Positions 42,046 to 50,806 of a stretch of 64,000 nt of DNA are shown one piece after another (the stretch's first letter is position 1; each line of letters begins with the position of its first letter). The translations under genes were made by a program, and so were the position numbers. The stretch is from Desulfofundulus thermobenzoicus (GTDB lineage Bacteria > Bacillota > Desulfotomaculia > Desulfotomaculales > Desulfovirgulaceae). The stretch covers positions 1 through 64,000 of the forward strand of contig NZ_WHYR01000008.1 of the NCBI RefSeq assembly GCF_009428905.1, read 5' to 3'. A model generated the notes under the pieces. The model was not told the origin of the DNA and did no database searches. It saw only the letters and a program-made list of their open reading frames with translations.

Positions 42046-42068
42046 TCAGAGAACCGTCCCCTGACACA
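41989..42068. repeat. Tandem hairpin repeats at the metK 3' end
   Basis: Two copies of TTGTGTCAGAGAACCGTCCC plus CTGACACAC, about 53 bases apart, with shorter TGACACAC pieces between them. The second copy lies inside the metK reading frame. Confidence 0.85.
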
Positions 42069-43257
42069 CGGCGCCGGCATCCCTGGCCAGGGCTTCGGCC
42101 TTGTCGGTGCGTTCCCAGGGCAGGTCGATGTCGGTGCGGCCGAAGTGCCCGTAAACAGCCACCCGGCGGTAGATGGGCCGGCGCAGGTTCAGGGTTTTGA
42201 TAATGCCCGCCGGCCGCAAATCGAAGTGGCGGCGTATCAGTTGAACCAGCAGATCCTCCCCCACCTTCCCGGTGCCAAAGGTGTCCACCATGATGGATAC
42301 CGGCCGGGCCACACCGATGGCATAGGCCACCTGCACTTCACACTTGTCCGCCAGCCCCGCCGCTACGATGTTCTTGGCCACGTAACGGGCGGCGTAACTG
42401 GCCGAACGGTCCACCTTGGTGGGATCCTTACCCGAAAAGCAGCCCCCACCGTGACGGGCCATCCCGCCGTATGTATCCACAATGATTTTCCGCCCGGTGA
42501 GCCCCGTGTCCCCCTGGGGGCCGCCGATCACAAAACGGCCGGTGGGGTTGATGAAGTAACGGGTGGTGGGACTCAGCAACTCCGGCGGAACCACCGGACG
42601 AACCACCCTCTCGATTACATCTTCCCGGATCTGATCCAGTTCCACCCTGGGGTGGTGCTGGGTGGAAATGACCAGCGTATCCAGGCGCAGCGGCCGGTCG
42701 TCTTCGTATTCCACCGTCACCTGCACTTTGCCGTCCGGGCGCAGGTAGGGGATCTCCCGGGTCTTGCGCACAGTGGCCAACCGGCGGGCCAGCTTGTGGG
42801 CCAGGGAAATGGGCAGGGGCATCAGTTCCTTCGTTTCATTGGTGGCATAGCCGAACATCATTCCCTGGTCGCCGGCGCCGATGGCTTCTATTTCCGAGTC
42901 CGTCATTTCCCCGGTACGGGCTTCCAGCGCTCTGTCCACCCCCATGGCAATGTCGGGGGACTGTTCATCAATGGAGGTTATCACCGAGCAGGTGTCGCAG
43001 TCAAAGCCGTACTTGGCCCTGGTGTAGCCGATCTCCCGCACCGTCTCCCGGGCCACCCGGGGGATATCCACATAGCACCTGGTGGTGATTTCCCCGGCCA
43101 CCAGAATAAGGCCCGTGGTCACCAGGGTTTCGCAGGCCACCCGGGCCAGGGGGTCCTGGGCGATTATTTCATCTAAAATGGCATCGGAGATCTGGTCGGC
43201 CACCTTATCCGGGTGGCCCTCGGTTACAGATTCTGATGTAAACAGGCGTCTGGCCAT
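42046..43257 (-). CDS. metK: S-adenosylmethionine synthetase
   Basis: The protein has 403 residues and all MetK signatures: [33 protein letters not shown] and [19 protein letters not shown]. It makes SAM from methionine and ATP as a tetramer. TGAGGAGGCGG before the ATG is a good ribosome-binding site. I saw no SAM riboswitch. The natural end is [12 protein letters not shown]; the last residues VCQGTVL and the stop are encoded by a dispersed hairpin repeat. Confidence 0.96.
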   Translation of the reverse strand: MARRLFTSESVTEGHPDKVADQISDAILDEIIAQDPLARVACETLVTTGLILVAGEITTRCYVDIPRVARETVREIGYTRAKYGFDCDTCSVITSIDEQSPDIAMGVDRALEARTGEMTDSEIEAIGAGDQGMMFGYATNETKELMPLPISLAHKLARRLATVRKTREIPYLRPDGKVQVTVEYEDDRPLRLDTLVISTQHHPRVELDQIREDVIERVVRPVVPPELLSPTTRYFINPTGRFVIGGPQGDTGLTGRKIIVDTYGGMARHGGGCFSGKDPTKVDRSASYAARYVAKNIVAAGLADKCEVQVAYAIGVARPVSIMVDTFGTGKVGEDLLVQLIRRHFDLRPAGIIKTLNLRRPIYRRVAVYGHFGRTDIDLPWERTDKAEALARDAGAVCQGTVL

Positions 43258-43277
43258 GGTTACCGCCTCCTCATGGG

Positions 43278-43351
43278 TAAAACTGCCACGAATATTCTAG
43301 CAAATGCACCGGGTGGTGTCAAATTAAATCGAGATGAAGCGGCAGTTTTTC
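43278..43351. repeat. Long-range inverted repeat upstream of metK
   Basis: AAACTGCC (43278-43285) can pair with GGCAGTTT (43341-43348) around a 55-base interior with ATTCTAG. It may be a leader structure of metK; class unknown. Confidence 0.3.
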
Positions 43352-43425
43352 ACGTACCGGCCGGAACTACTCCTTACCCGGGCAGGATATTACAAAAATA
43401 GACATAATTTTTCCATTTTCTGGCC

Positions 43426-43455
43426 TTGACGGTGACCCGCCCAGGGGGGTATAAT
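43426..43455 (+). promoter_or_regulatory. Promoter of the DUF1659/DUF2922/YvrJ cluster
   Basis: -35 TTGACG (43426-43431) and -10 TATAAT (43450-43455) are 18 bases apart, 68 bases before the first start codon. Confidence 0.75.
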
Positions 43456-43523
43456 GATACCCACAGGGGGAACACACGTTCGGTACCGAAGAAGAAAACC
43501 CCGGAAAGGAGGCGAATTCACCC

Positions 43524-43748
43524 ATGCCTGTAAACAAGGTTCCCACCGGCACCGTCCTGCGCCTGGTGCTGCAGACCGGGGTGGACGCAAGTGGCAATCC
43601 GGTCTACCGCAACAAGAACCTGAACAACGTGCGGCCCGACGCTTTGGACCAGGATCTCTTTGATGTGGCCCAGGCCCTGGCCGGCCTGCAGGAGTATACC
43701 CTGAACAGCGTCAACCGCATCGACAACGCCCGGCTGGTCCAGGCATAG
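43524..43748 (+). CDS. DUF1659 family small protein
   Basis: This 74-residue protein (TGTVLRLVLQTGVDASGNPV, YRNKNLNNVRPDALDQDLFD) fits DUF1659, a family of unknown function, usually next to DUF2922. AGGAGGCG lies upstream. It carries no span or signal. Confidence 0.75.
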   Translation: MPVNKVPTGTVLRLVLQTGVDASGNPVYRNKNLNNVRPDALDQDLFDVAQALAGLQEYTLNSVNRIDNARLVQA

Positions 43749-44032
43749 CCTCTTATAAGAGGCGGCCTGCCGCCGGCCCCGGCGGGCTGCCTGCACCCCA
43801 TTGACCTCCAGGGACAAGGAGCAATGCACCGCCCGCCGGCAAAGGCGCCGCTGCCCCCGCCCACCCGGCGGAGAAAGGGACAGCATTAAAGTAAAGCTGT
43901 GACAAAAACGGCAACACCCCGTGTATCCCGGCAGGAACAGACCAATTCAAATTGTTCGGCCGGCCATAAAAAACGGGAACGGTCCGGATATGCGGCTATC
44001 AGCCGGCCGGCACGAAAGGAGGTGTATAAAGT

Positions 44033-44266
44033 ATGCCCGTGACCACCACCCAGACCCTGCGCATGGTCTTTCGCAATGAAAACGGGTCCAACTTTTCCAT
44101 CAGCCTGGACAATCCCAAAAACGACCTCACTGCGGCTCAAATCGAGGCCGTCATGGACCTGATCATCAGCAAAAACGTCTTCCTCACCAACGGAGGCGCC
44201 CTGGTCTCCAAGCAGGACGTACAGATCGTGGACCGGACCACCAACGACCTGTACGACCCGGCTTAA
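44033..44266 (+). CDS. DUF2922 family small protein
   Basis: This 77-residue protein (TLRMVFRNENGSNFSISLDN, PKNDLTAAQIEAVMDLIISK) fits DUF2922. A strong AAAGGAGGTG precedes the ATG. The family is widespread in spore-forming Firmicutes and has no known function. It lies 284 bases after the DUF1659 gene. Confidence 0.75.
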   Translation: MPVTTTQTLRMVFRNENGSNFSISLDNPKNDLTAAQIEAVMDLIISKNVFLTNGGALVSKQDVQIVDRTTNDLYDPA

Positions 44267-44796
44267 GACCCTCCCCGTCAAATCCCCAGCCCTTCGGCCC
44301 CCGGCCGCCAGGCCGGGGCCGAAGGGGCGGCCGCAGGGGGTGGATTGCGTCATTTTTTCGCGACCCCGGGTACCGGCGCAACACAATTCACAGGCACACC
44401 CTGCCGCCCCACCCCGCGTAACCGGTAGTCCCAGCCAATCACTCCAGCTTCTTCCCGCCTCAAAGGTCATTCTACTACCCGGCATTACCGCACCCATAGC
44501 CGGCTGCACCGGGATTAAAAATGGCATTTGACAAGCTTTCACTGAAACCGGTGCTTATTACAAAGGTGCAACGTTATCCTTAAGCGATAAGATACTGCCA
44601 ATCGCTGGAGCGAGGGAAATATCAGTGCCTGCACCGGTTCAGCTACAGAACTGCCCGGAAAGCGCCCCGGGAACACTTATCCGCCGTAAAGGATGAAAAC
44701 TTCATTTCCAGGAGGTGTTGTTTGAGGAAAGCATCCTTAAATAACGACGGAAAACAAACAGTACGGCATTGCCTACGTTTCCAGGAGGTGTTGCTC
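44267..44796. other. 530-bp gap with hairpin and repeats
   Basis: It contains a very strong hairpin at 44290-44326 (CCCTTCGGCCCCCGGCC against GGCCGGGGCCGAAGGG, no T run), the dispersed 45-bp repeat copy 2 at 44538-44582, and a duplicate of the yvrJ start region at 44704-44736. No gene is seen. Confidence 0.6.
44538..44582. repeat. 45-bp dispersed repeat, copy 2
   Basis: TTCACTGAAACCGGTGCTTA, then TTACAAAGG..C..CGTTATCCTTA; partner of 27152-27196. Confidence 0.7.
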
Positions 44797-44809
44797 ATGG
44801 AAAGCATCC
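44704..44809. repeat. Tandem duplication of the yvrJ ribosome-binding and start region
   Basis: TTTCCAGGAGGTGTTG, then (TTTGA/CTCAT)GGAAAGCATCCT occurs at 44704-44736 and 44777-44809. The upstream copy has TTTGAG in place of CTCATG, so ATG initiation is only possible at the second. Confidence 0.85.
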
Positions 44810-44943
44810 TGCAGGCCATAGGCAACCTGGGCTTCCCCATCGCCGTTTCCGTCTATTTGCTGGTACGCATCGAGGCCAAACTGGAAAACCTGGCCGCCAG
44901 CATCGCCGGCCTGGCCCAGGCGGTGAACGGTCTGCGCAAATAA
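44797..44943 (+). CDS. YvrJ family small membrane protein
   Basis: The 48-residue product (MESILQAIGNLGFPIAVSVY, LLVRIEAKLENLAASIAGLA) has one span and a short coiled helix; this is the YvrJ pattern. CCAGGAGGTG precedes the ATG. In-frame read from an upstream TTG (44722) would add 25 residues from the duplicated segment. Function unknown. Confidence 0.8.
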   Translation: MESILQAIGNLGFPIAVSVYLLVRIEAKLENLAASIAGLAQAVNGLRK

Positions 44944-44959
44944 AAGGCAAAGTTAATAC

Positions 44960-45001
44960 AGAAAAGACCGGACGGTGAAGACACCCCGGTCCTTTATTTT
45001 T
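44960..45001 (+). terminator. Terminator of the YvrJ cluster
   Basis: AAAGACCGG and CCGGTCCTTT pair and TATTTTT follows, 20 bases after the stop. Confidence 0.7.
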
Positions 45002-45004
45002 GAC

Positions 45005-45376
45005 TTAACCGGTGGAACCCATTTTGGCCATCCTCATTTCCTGAATGGCCACTTCATGGGCCAGTAATCTTTCATCCTGTCTGGCTAATCTTAAAAGAAT
45101 ATAATCCATTCTTCCTTCCAGGGCTGCCAGCTTCAACCGGTGTTCTTCCTGACCCCGGCGCAGTTCTTCCACGCTCCGGCGCAGCTCATCCTGGCCCTGA
45201 CGCAGCTCATCCTGGCCCTGACGCAGCTCATCCTGGCCCCGGCGTAGCTCATCCTGACCCCGGCACAAATCTTCCACACCCCGGCGCAGTTCTTCCACCG
45301 CCGCATTGGTATTCCCAACAATATGAATCAACTGGGCAACCATATCGTAAACCTGGGTTAATTTGTTTTCGGACAT
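45005..45376 (-). CDS. Coiled-coil protein with seven-residue repeats
   Basis: The 123-residue product is predicted coiled coil throughout. The unit (E/D)ELR(R/Q)GQ repeats about seven times (residues 28-75), from nearly identical 21-base DNA units. The ends (VYDMVAQLIHIVGNTNAAVE and RMDYILLRLARQDERLLAHE) look like phage-tail or DUF-type coiled coils. No known function. The repeat number can change by slippage without frame loss. Confidence 0.6.
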   Translation of the reverse strand: MSENKLTQVYDMVAQLIHIVGNTNAAVEELRRGVEDLCRGQDELRRGQDELRQGQDELRQGQDELRRSVEELRRGQEEHRLKLAALEGRMDYILLRLARQDERLLAHEVAIQEMRMAKMGSTG

Positions 45377-45453
45377 GCCAAACCCTCCTTTACAGCCCCG
45401 GCACCTCCCGCACCGGAGAGGGCCAGGCTCACGTTTTCCAATGTCCCCCTCCT

Positions 45454-46956
45454 TTACAGCCCCAGCATTTCCCGCATGGCCTGCTGCAGGCGGTGCAGTT
45501 CCTCTTCGCTGTTGGCCTCCACGTAGATGCGGAACAGTGGTTCGGTGCCGGAAGCCCGTACCAGGACCCAGGAGCCGTTCTCCAGCACCAGTTTAATTCC
45601 GTCCACGGCAATGCGCCGCTCCACCTGCAAGCCGCCCAGTACGGGAGGATTCAGTTCTTTCAGCAGTCCCAGCACCCGCTCCTTGCCGGTCGCCGACGTG
45701 TGCATGTCCAGCCGCTCGCTGTACAGGCGACCGAAACGGGACCAGATATCTTCCAGGAGGTCCCCCAGGCCCTTGCCGTGCACGGCCACCATTTCCGCCG
45801 CCAGCAGGCCGGCCAGAATGCCGTCCTTTTCCGGGATGTGCCCCCGCACGGACAGGCCGCCGCTTTCCTCCCCCCCCAGCAGGCAGTTCTTTTCCAGCAT
45901 ATGCTGGCCGATATATTTAAAGCCCACCGGCATCTCGTAAACTTCCTGCTCAAAGGCCCGGGCCAGGCGGTCCAGCAGGTGGGTGGTGGCCACGGTGCGG
46001 GCCACGGGACCCCGCTGCTCCCGGGCGGTGAGCAGGTGGTAATAAAGCAACGGCAGGAACTGGTTGGGCGGAATGTAGCTACCGTCCCGGTCGATGATGC
46101 CAAAACGGTCCGCGTCCCCGTCCAGGGCCAGCCCCAGATGGGCCTGTCTCTCCAGCACCAGGGAACGCAGTTCCCCCAGGGACTTGCCCGTGGGCTCGGG
46201 CAGGCCGCCGCCAAAGAGGGGATCCCGCCGGTTGTGGATCACTTCCACCCGTACTCCATGTGCGCCCAGCAAGTCTTCCAGATAACCGATGCCCGCCCCG
46301 TACATGGGGTCCACCATCACTTTCAACCCGGCCCGGCCGATGGCCCCCAGATCCACCAGGGTCTGGACATGGTTAAAGTAAGCCGGCCGGGGATCGATTA
46401 TTTCCCGCCGGGCCACGGGTGTCCTTTCCCCGGGGGCGGGGCCGGCGGTCCATTCTCCCGCCGGCCACTCCACCGCCTCTTCCCTGGCAAAATCACCCCA
46501 TGAGATGGCGCCCCCCTCCCCGGCGGTCTTTTCCGCTTCCTGCAGCCGGCGGATATTTTCTTCGATCTCCCGGGTGATATGGGGCAGGGCCGGCCCGGCA
46601 TATTCGGGAATGAACTTGAAACCGTTGTATTCCGGCGGGTTGTGGCTGGCCGTAAGCATGACCGCCCCTCCGGCCCGGTGTTCTTTGATGGCGAAGGCCG
46701 TAACTGGAGTGGGGGTGGCCCGGGCGGTGAGATATACGGGAATACCCCGGGCAGTGAACACACCGGCCACGTTTTCAGCCAGCTGATCCGAAAGGAAACG
46801 GTTATCATAACCCACCACCACACCCCGCTCCGCCAGGCCGTGGGTACGGATGTAATCGGCCACGGCCCGGGCCACCAGGGCCACGTTATCAAAGGTAAAA
46901 TCCCGGGCCAGAATGCCCCGCCAGCCGTCGGTACCAAAGGAAATTCCGGTTGTCAA
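45454..46956 (-). CDS. Phosphoglucomutase/phosphomannomutase
   Basis: The protein has 500 residues of the alpha-phosphohexomutase family. SFGTDGWRG near the start, the catalytic Ser loop TASHNPPEYNGFK, the metal loop LALDGDADRFG, the sugar loop GGEESGGLS and the phosphate loop RASGTEPLFRIYVE are all intact. It interconverts hexose 1- and 6-phosphates for GalU and wall polymers. The start is TTG 46956 after GGGAGG; the frame extends upstream but lacks likeness. Confidence 0.92.
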   Translation of the reverse strand: MTTGISFGTDGWRGILARDFTFDNVALVARAVADYIRTHGLAERGVVVGYDNRFLSDQLAENVAGVFTARGIPVYLTARATPTPVTAFAIKEHRAGGAVMLTASHNPPEYNGFKFIPEYAGPALPHITREIEENIRRLQEAEKTAGEGGAISWGDFAREEAVEWPAGEWTAGPAPGERTPVARREIIDPRPAYFNHVQTLVDLGAIGRAGLKVMVDPMYGAGIGYLEDLLGAHGVRVEVIHNRRDPLFGGGLPEPTGKSLGELRSLVLERQAHLGLALDGDADRFGIIDRDGSYIPPNQFLPLLYYHLLTAREQRGPVARTVATTHLLDRLARAFEQEVYEMPVGFKYIGQHMLEKNCLLGGEESGGLSVRGHIPEKDGILAGLLAAEMVAVHGKGLGDLLEDIWSRFGRLYSERLDMHTSATGKERVLGLLKELNPPVLGGLQVERRIAVDGIKLVLENGSWVLVRASGTEPLFRIYVEANSEEELHRLQQAMREMLGL

Positions 46957-47303
46957 AACAAGGTTTCCTCCCTTCGGTTCGGATGGAAAACGGCAGGCCG
47001 GTATGGCCCCGCCGTATGCGTGGTGCCGGCGGAAACGGGGAAAGCGCGGACTAATGCGGATTACCATACGCCGCCCGGCCGTCCGTAACGGCCGCCTCCC
47101 GTGTCCCCGGCCCCAACCGCACCTCTTGATGGTAATTCTATTCCTGCCACGAAATTCCTGCCCGCATAAGCAATATTTTCCTCCACCTGCCGTGAGCTTA
47201 GCCTCCTTAAATACGACCCACCGGCCTGACCGGCAACTACAAATCCGTCACCGGCCCCGGTGCCGGCTATAAGGCTTTCACCTTCCACCGGGAACTGTGC
47301 CTG
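46957..47303. other. Gene-free stretch
   Basis: Upstream of the phosphohexomutase and downstream of the DUF421 gene. I see no gene, no RNA signature and no certain terminator. Confidence 0.4.
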
Positions 47304-48041
47304 TCACTGGGGCATTTTCCCCGGCAGCTTATCGGTCATATCGGTCATGTGCTCCATGGTATCGTGTTTTCGATCCACGTAAAGGTTGCCATCGGAGTCC
47401 AGACTGGCGTAAATCACATCCTTAACCGACTTGATGCCCTGCTTTTCCAGCTCCCGGTAGAGCCAGTCCTCGGTCAGGTTGTTTTGCTTGAGATTTTGCT
47501 GGATCACCACCCCATCCACAATCAATTCCGAGGGTATACCCTGATATCCGGTGGATATCTGCATGTCCGCGGGGGTCAGGGGCTGCTTGTGACTTTTCAA
47601 CAGAACGCTCAACTCTCCATTGGGCTCGGCCACGGCAAATTCCACGTCGGCAATGTTGAACACATTTTTCTCCCGCAGCTGCATTATCAGGTTATCCACG
47701 TTGTATATCAACTTCTTCATATTATCTTCCAGAATCTTCCCGTTATGGATTACCACCGTTGGTTCGCCCTCGATTAATTTACGCAAGGGACGGTATTTTA
47801 GGGATGCATATTCCGAAACTATTGTCAAAAGGCCGAAGAGCAGCAGGCCAAAAGCGTAGTACCAGCCGCTTTCCTTTATATCCGTAACCATGGCCGCCGC
47901 AATGGAACCGAGCACAATGGCATTGACAAAATCGCTGACCGTAAGCTGACCCACCTGGCTTTTGCCCACCAGCCGGGTAATCACCATTACCCCCACAAAG
48001 GCGCCCACACCGCGGATGAGGATTTCCAGATATGAATTCAT
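47304..48041 (-). CDS. DUF421 (YetF/YcaP family) membrane protein
   Basis: The product has 245 residues. There are three N-terminal spans (YLEILIRGVGAFVGVMVITR, FVNAIVLGSIAAAM, and WYYAFGLLLFGLLTIVS) and a C-terminal soluble domain with KLIEGEPTVVIHNGKI and the ELIVDGVVIQQNL segment. The family is conserved in spore formers (YetF is linked to germination), with no firm biochemical role. Start ATG 48041 after GGGAGGAAGGG. Confidence 0.88.
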   Translation of the reverse strand: MNSYLEILIRGVGAFVGVMVITRLVGKSQVGQLTVSDFVNAIVLGSIAAAMVTDIKESGWYYAFGLLLFGLLTIVSEYASLKYRPLRKLIEGEPTVVIHNGKILEDNMKKLIYNVDNLIMQLREKNVFNIADVEFAVAEPNGELSVLLKSHKQPLTPADMQISTGYQGIPSELIVDGVVIQQNLKQNNLTEDWLYRELEKQGIKSVKDVIYASLDSDGNLYVDRKHDTMEHMTDMTDKLPGKMPQ

Positions 48042-48236
48042 ATATTCCCTTCCTCCCATACAACCGCCCTTTTTCCCCGGGCACGGCAAAAATCAAAAAA
48101 TGGTCGTGCCACATACAAACCTTAGTTTACCGGGAGCCGGTGTATTTATACACCGGCAGGTGAGTTAATGTACCCGGTGCGTTGACTTATTTCTCCGGAT
48201 ATTTTGGGAATAATGGTATATGGGAGGGATTCAACG

Positions 48237-48377
48237 GTGAGTAAAAAAACAAAAACACTGCTCAAGCAATTGGCAAAACGACAGCAAATGTTTGAAGATT
48301 ACCTGAGGCAACTTAAAGAAAGCCGGGAGGAGAAAAAAACGCCCACCCGGAAGCAGGTAACGGTAACAGTCCGGTAA
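48237..48377 (+). CDS. 46-residue basic protein
   Basis: A GTG frame (MSKKTKTLLKQLAKRQQMFE, then DYLRQLKESREEKKTPTRKQ) with GGGAGGG eight bases upstream and a coding-like, highly charged, helical product. No family is recognised. It is divergent from the DUF421 gene and too short for many gene finders. Confidence 0.5.
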   Translation: MSKKTKTLLKQLAKRQQMFEDYLRQLKESREEKKTPTRKQVTVTVR

Positions 48378-48419
48378 AACCGTTACCACCGGCTATTCTG
48401 TCAAAAAGGTGCGGGCACG

Positions 48420-48529
48420 GCCCGGCACTCGCTGGAATACTACTATAACTCCCGCTGTTTCAGACTTTAATTGATACCACCGGTTTACGAAGACTTGACG
48501 TGCCAGTGGAGTGCCGGGTCAAAAGCACG
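48420..48529. repeat. Inverted-repeat element of the GCCCGGCACTC family
   Basis: GCCCGGCACTCGCTGG on the left and CCAGTGGAGTGCCGGGTC on the right pair around about 70 noncoding bases. The ends match those near 3043, 29120 and 41062. Confidence 0.6.
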
Positions 48530-48577
48530 GCTGCGGGTAGCTGCCCCGGGGTAAGCCGGCGACCGGCCGCCAAATTA

Positions 48578-49447
48578 TTAAAGGTTTTTAGCCAGTTCTT
48601 TAAGATAAGCGGCAAACTGGGCCGTCAGGTCCGGCCTGTCCAGGGCAAATTCCACCATGGCCTTCAAATAGCCCAGCTTATCACCTACGTCGTAACGCTG
48701 CCCTTTAAACACCAGTCCGTACATGGGCTGCTCCCGGCAGAGCACTTTCAGGGCATCGGTAAGCTGAATCTCACCGCCGGCTCCCGGAGGCGTTTCGGCC
48801 AGGATGTCAAAAATGCGGGGGTGAATGATATAACGGCCCATGATGGCCAGACGGGAAGGGGCTTCTTCCGGGGAGGGCTTTTCCACCAGATCCCGCACCC
48901 GGTAAACACCATCCCTGACGGGTTCGGCATCCAGAATGCCGTATTTACTGACATCCTCCGGGGGCACCTCCTGTACCGCCAGAATGGTGCCCGGCATCTC
49001 GTCGTACAGGTCCAGCAGCTGTTTCAAACAGGGGGTTTTGCTGCGCACTATATCGTCACCCAGGAGCACGGCAAAGGGCTCCTCACCGATAAATTTACGG
49101 GCGCAGTACACGGCATGGCCCAGGCCCCGGGGCTCCTTCTGCCGCACATAATATATATCCACCAGTTCGCTTATATACTGCACCACCTCCAGAAGATCCA
49201 GCTTGCCCTTGTTGCGCAGCTGCTCTTCCAGGCTGGGCGACTTGTCAAAATGGTCCTCAATGGCCCTCTTGTGGCGGCCGGTGATGATCAGGATATCCTC
49301 CACACCGGAGTATACGGCTTCCTCAATAATGTACTGGATGGTTGGTTTGTCCACGATGGGCAACATTTCCTTTGGTTGCGCCTTGGTGGCCGGTAAAAAA
49401 CGCACCCCCAACCCGGCCGCCGGAATGATGGCCTTGCGAATATGCAA
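48578..49447 (-). CDS. galU: UTP-glucose-1-phosphate uridylyltransferase
   Basis: The protein has 289 residues. The pyrophosphorylase start IPAAGLGVRFLPATKAQPKE MLPIVDKP, FAVLLGDDIV and VEKPSPEEAPS are typical of bacterial GalU/GtaB. It makes UDP-glucose. TTG at 49447 follows GGGGGTG and begins the family alignment. It lies in an envelope-sugar region with the mutase upstream and the WecA-like gene on the same strand. Confidence 0.93.
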   Translation of the reverse strand: MHIRKAIIPAAGLGVRFLPATKAQPKEMLPIVDKPTIQYIIEEAVYSGVEDILIITGRHKRAIEDHFDKSPSLEEQLRNKGKLDLLEVVQYISELVDIYYVRQKEPRGLGHAVYCARKFIGEEPFAVLLGDDIVRSKTPCLKQLLDLYDEMPGTILAVQEVPPEDVSKYGILDAEPVRDGVYRVRDLVEKPSPEEAPSRLAIMGRYIIHPRIFDILAETPPGAGGEIQLTDALKVLCREQPMYGLVFKGQRYDVGDKLGYLKAMVEFALDRPDLTAQFAAYLKELAKNL

Positions 49448-49604
49448 AAAGCAACACCCCCGTTAATGTAAAATAAGCGGTCCAGTTGCTGGAAAGGACC
49501 GCTGCCATAACCTTTACTACAACGAGGTTTGTGAACTCAATTCACGATAAGTAATACCCCCGGTGGCTGAAAACCCATACCCCGGAGAACCCGCCCCGGC
49601 GCGG

Positions 49605-50684
49605 TTAAAATTTACCCGAAACATGCCGGCCCTTGGGAGAAGTTTTTCCCACCACCCCTCCCAGGATGCCCACCCGGTTGGCGGCCGTTATGATGATCAC
49701 GGCCAGCACCACCAGCAGGGCCATGGCCTGGTCCGTGGCCACCAGGTTGAGGATCACGGCACTGGCCCCCAGCAGGGCGCTTATGGCATAGATTACCAGC
49801 ACCGCCTGCCGGTGGGACAGCCCGATGGCCAGCAACTGGTGGTGCAGATGTTCTTTGTCCGGCTGAAAGATGGACCGGTGTTTGTGGTAGCGACGCAACA
49901 CGGCAAAGGTGGTATCCAGAAGGGGTATGCCCAGAATGACCATGGGCACCACCACAGACACGGCAGTGACACTCTTGGTCAGCCCCATAACGGCCATGGC
50001 CGCCAGGGTATAACCCAGCAGCATGGAACCCGAGTCCCCCAGGAATATCCTGGCGGGGTGAAAATTATACCGCAGGAAACCCAGCAAAGCGCCGGTCAGG
50101 ATCAGAGCCAGCCAAATCACTTCCTGCTGCCCGGCGGCACCAAAAACATGCCACTGGGTCCAGCCCACCACCGCCATGGTCAGGGCCGCAATACAGGAAA
50201 CCCCTCCGGCCAGCCCATCCAACCCGTCAATCAAATTAACGGCGTTGGTTACGGCCACCACCCAGAATACGGTAATCACCATGCCCAGATCGCCCAGGTA
50301 CAGGATCTGACCGCTGACGGGGTTGGTAATGAAAAACACCTGTATTCCGAAAGGCAGTAAAATAAGCGCCGCGGTAATTTGCCCGCCCAACTTCACCCGG
50401 GGGGAAAGCCCCCGGATATCATCCAACGCTCCCACCAGGGTGATCAGCGTCATCCCCAAAAGCAAACCGTAAACTGCACGGCCCGGCTGCATGGTGGCCA
50501 GAACGGCAACCATAAACCCCAGGTAAACCGCCAGCCCCCCCAGACGGGGCATCAATTCATGATGCACTTTCCGGGCGTTGGGCCGGTCCACCGCCCCCCA
50601 ACGGAAGGCCTGCCGTCTGACCCACGGGGTCACCACCAGGGTAACGGCCCCGGCCAGCAACAGACCTGCTATGCCAAACAGCAA
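49605..50684 (-). CDS. WecA/TagO-like undecaprenyl-phosphate sugar-1-phosphate transferase
   Basis: About 359 residues with ten or eleven spans. The family motifs are NAVNLIDGLDGLAGG (the metal-binding Asp pair) and IFLGDSGSMLLGY, with a His cluster HLHHQLL in a cytoplasmic loop. It starts a lipid-linked polymer such as teichoic acid or secondary wall polysaccharide. The TTG at 50684, seven bases after GGAGGG, is a better start than the TTG at 50690. Confidence 0.9.
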   Translation of the reverse strand: MLFGIAGLLLAGAVTLVVTPWVRRQAFRWGAVDRPNARKVHHELMPRLGGLAVYLGFMVAVLATMQPGRAVYGLLLGMTLITLVGALDDIRGLSPRVKLGGQITAALILLPFGIQVFFITNPVSGQILYLGDLGMVITVFWVVAVTNAVNLIDGLDGLAGGVSCIAALTMAVVGWTQWHVFGAAGQQEVIWLALILTGALLGFLRYNFHPARIFLGDSGSMLLGYTLAAMAVMGLTKSVTAVSVVVPMVILGIPLLDTTFAVLRRYHKHRSIFQPDKEHLHHQLLAIGLSHRQAVLVIYAISALLGASAVILNLVATDQAMALLVVLAVIIITAANRVGILGGVVGKTSPKGRHVSGKF

Positions 50685-50776
50685 GTACAATCCCTCCGCT
50701 CAACTGCATTCTGGATGTACGCACCGGACCGACCGTGCGGCCGGTGAGCGTCATCCGAGCCCACAGTACCAGGAGT

Positions 50777-50806
50777 ATTGTACCATTTTGAACTTTTTTA
50801 CTACAA
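50777..50806 (-). promoter_or_regulatory. Promoter of the WecA-like gene
   Basis: -35 TTGTAG (50806-50801) and extended -10 TGGTACAAT (box 50782-50777) are 18 bases apart on the minus strand. The remaining gap to 50992 holds no gene. Confidence 0.55.

Noticed and set aside
41989-43176. 395-residue plus-strand frame opposite metK
   Set aside because: It is the antisense shadow of a certain metK gene in GC-rich DNA; its translation is His/Gly/Pro-rich with no family likeness.
45133-45300. CRISPR array
   Set aside because: The repeats are contiguous 21-base units in a reading frame, with no spacers and no cas genes.
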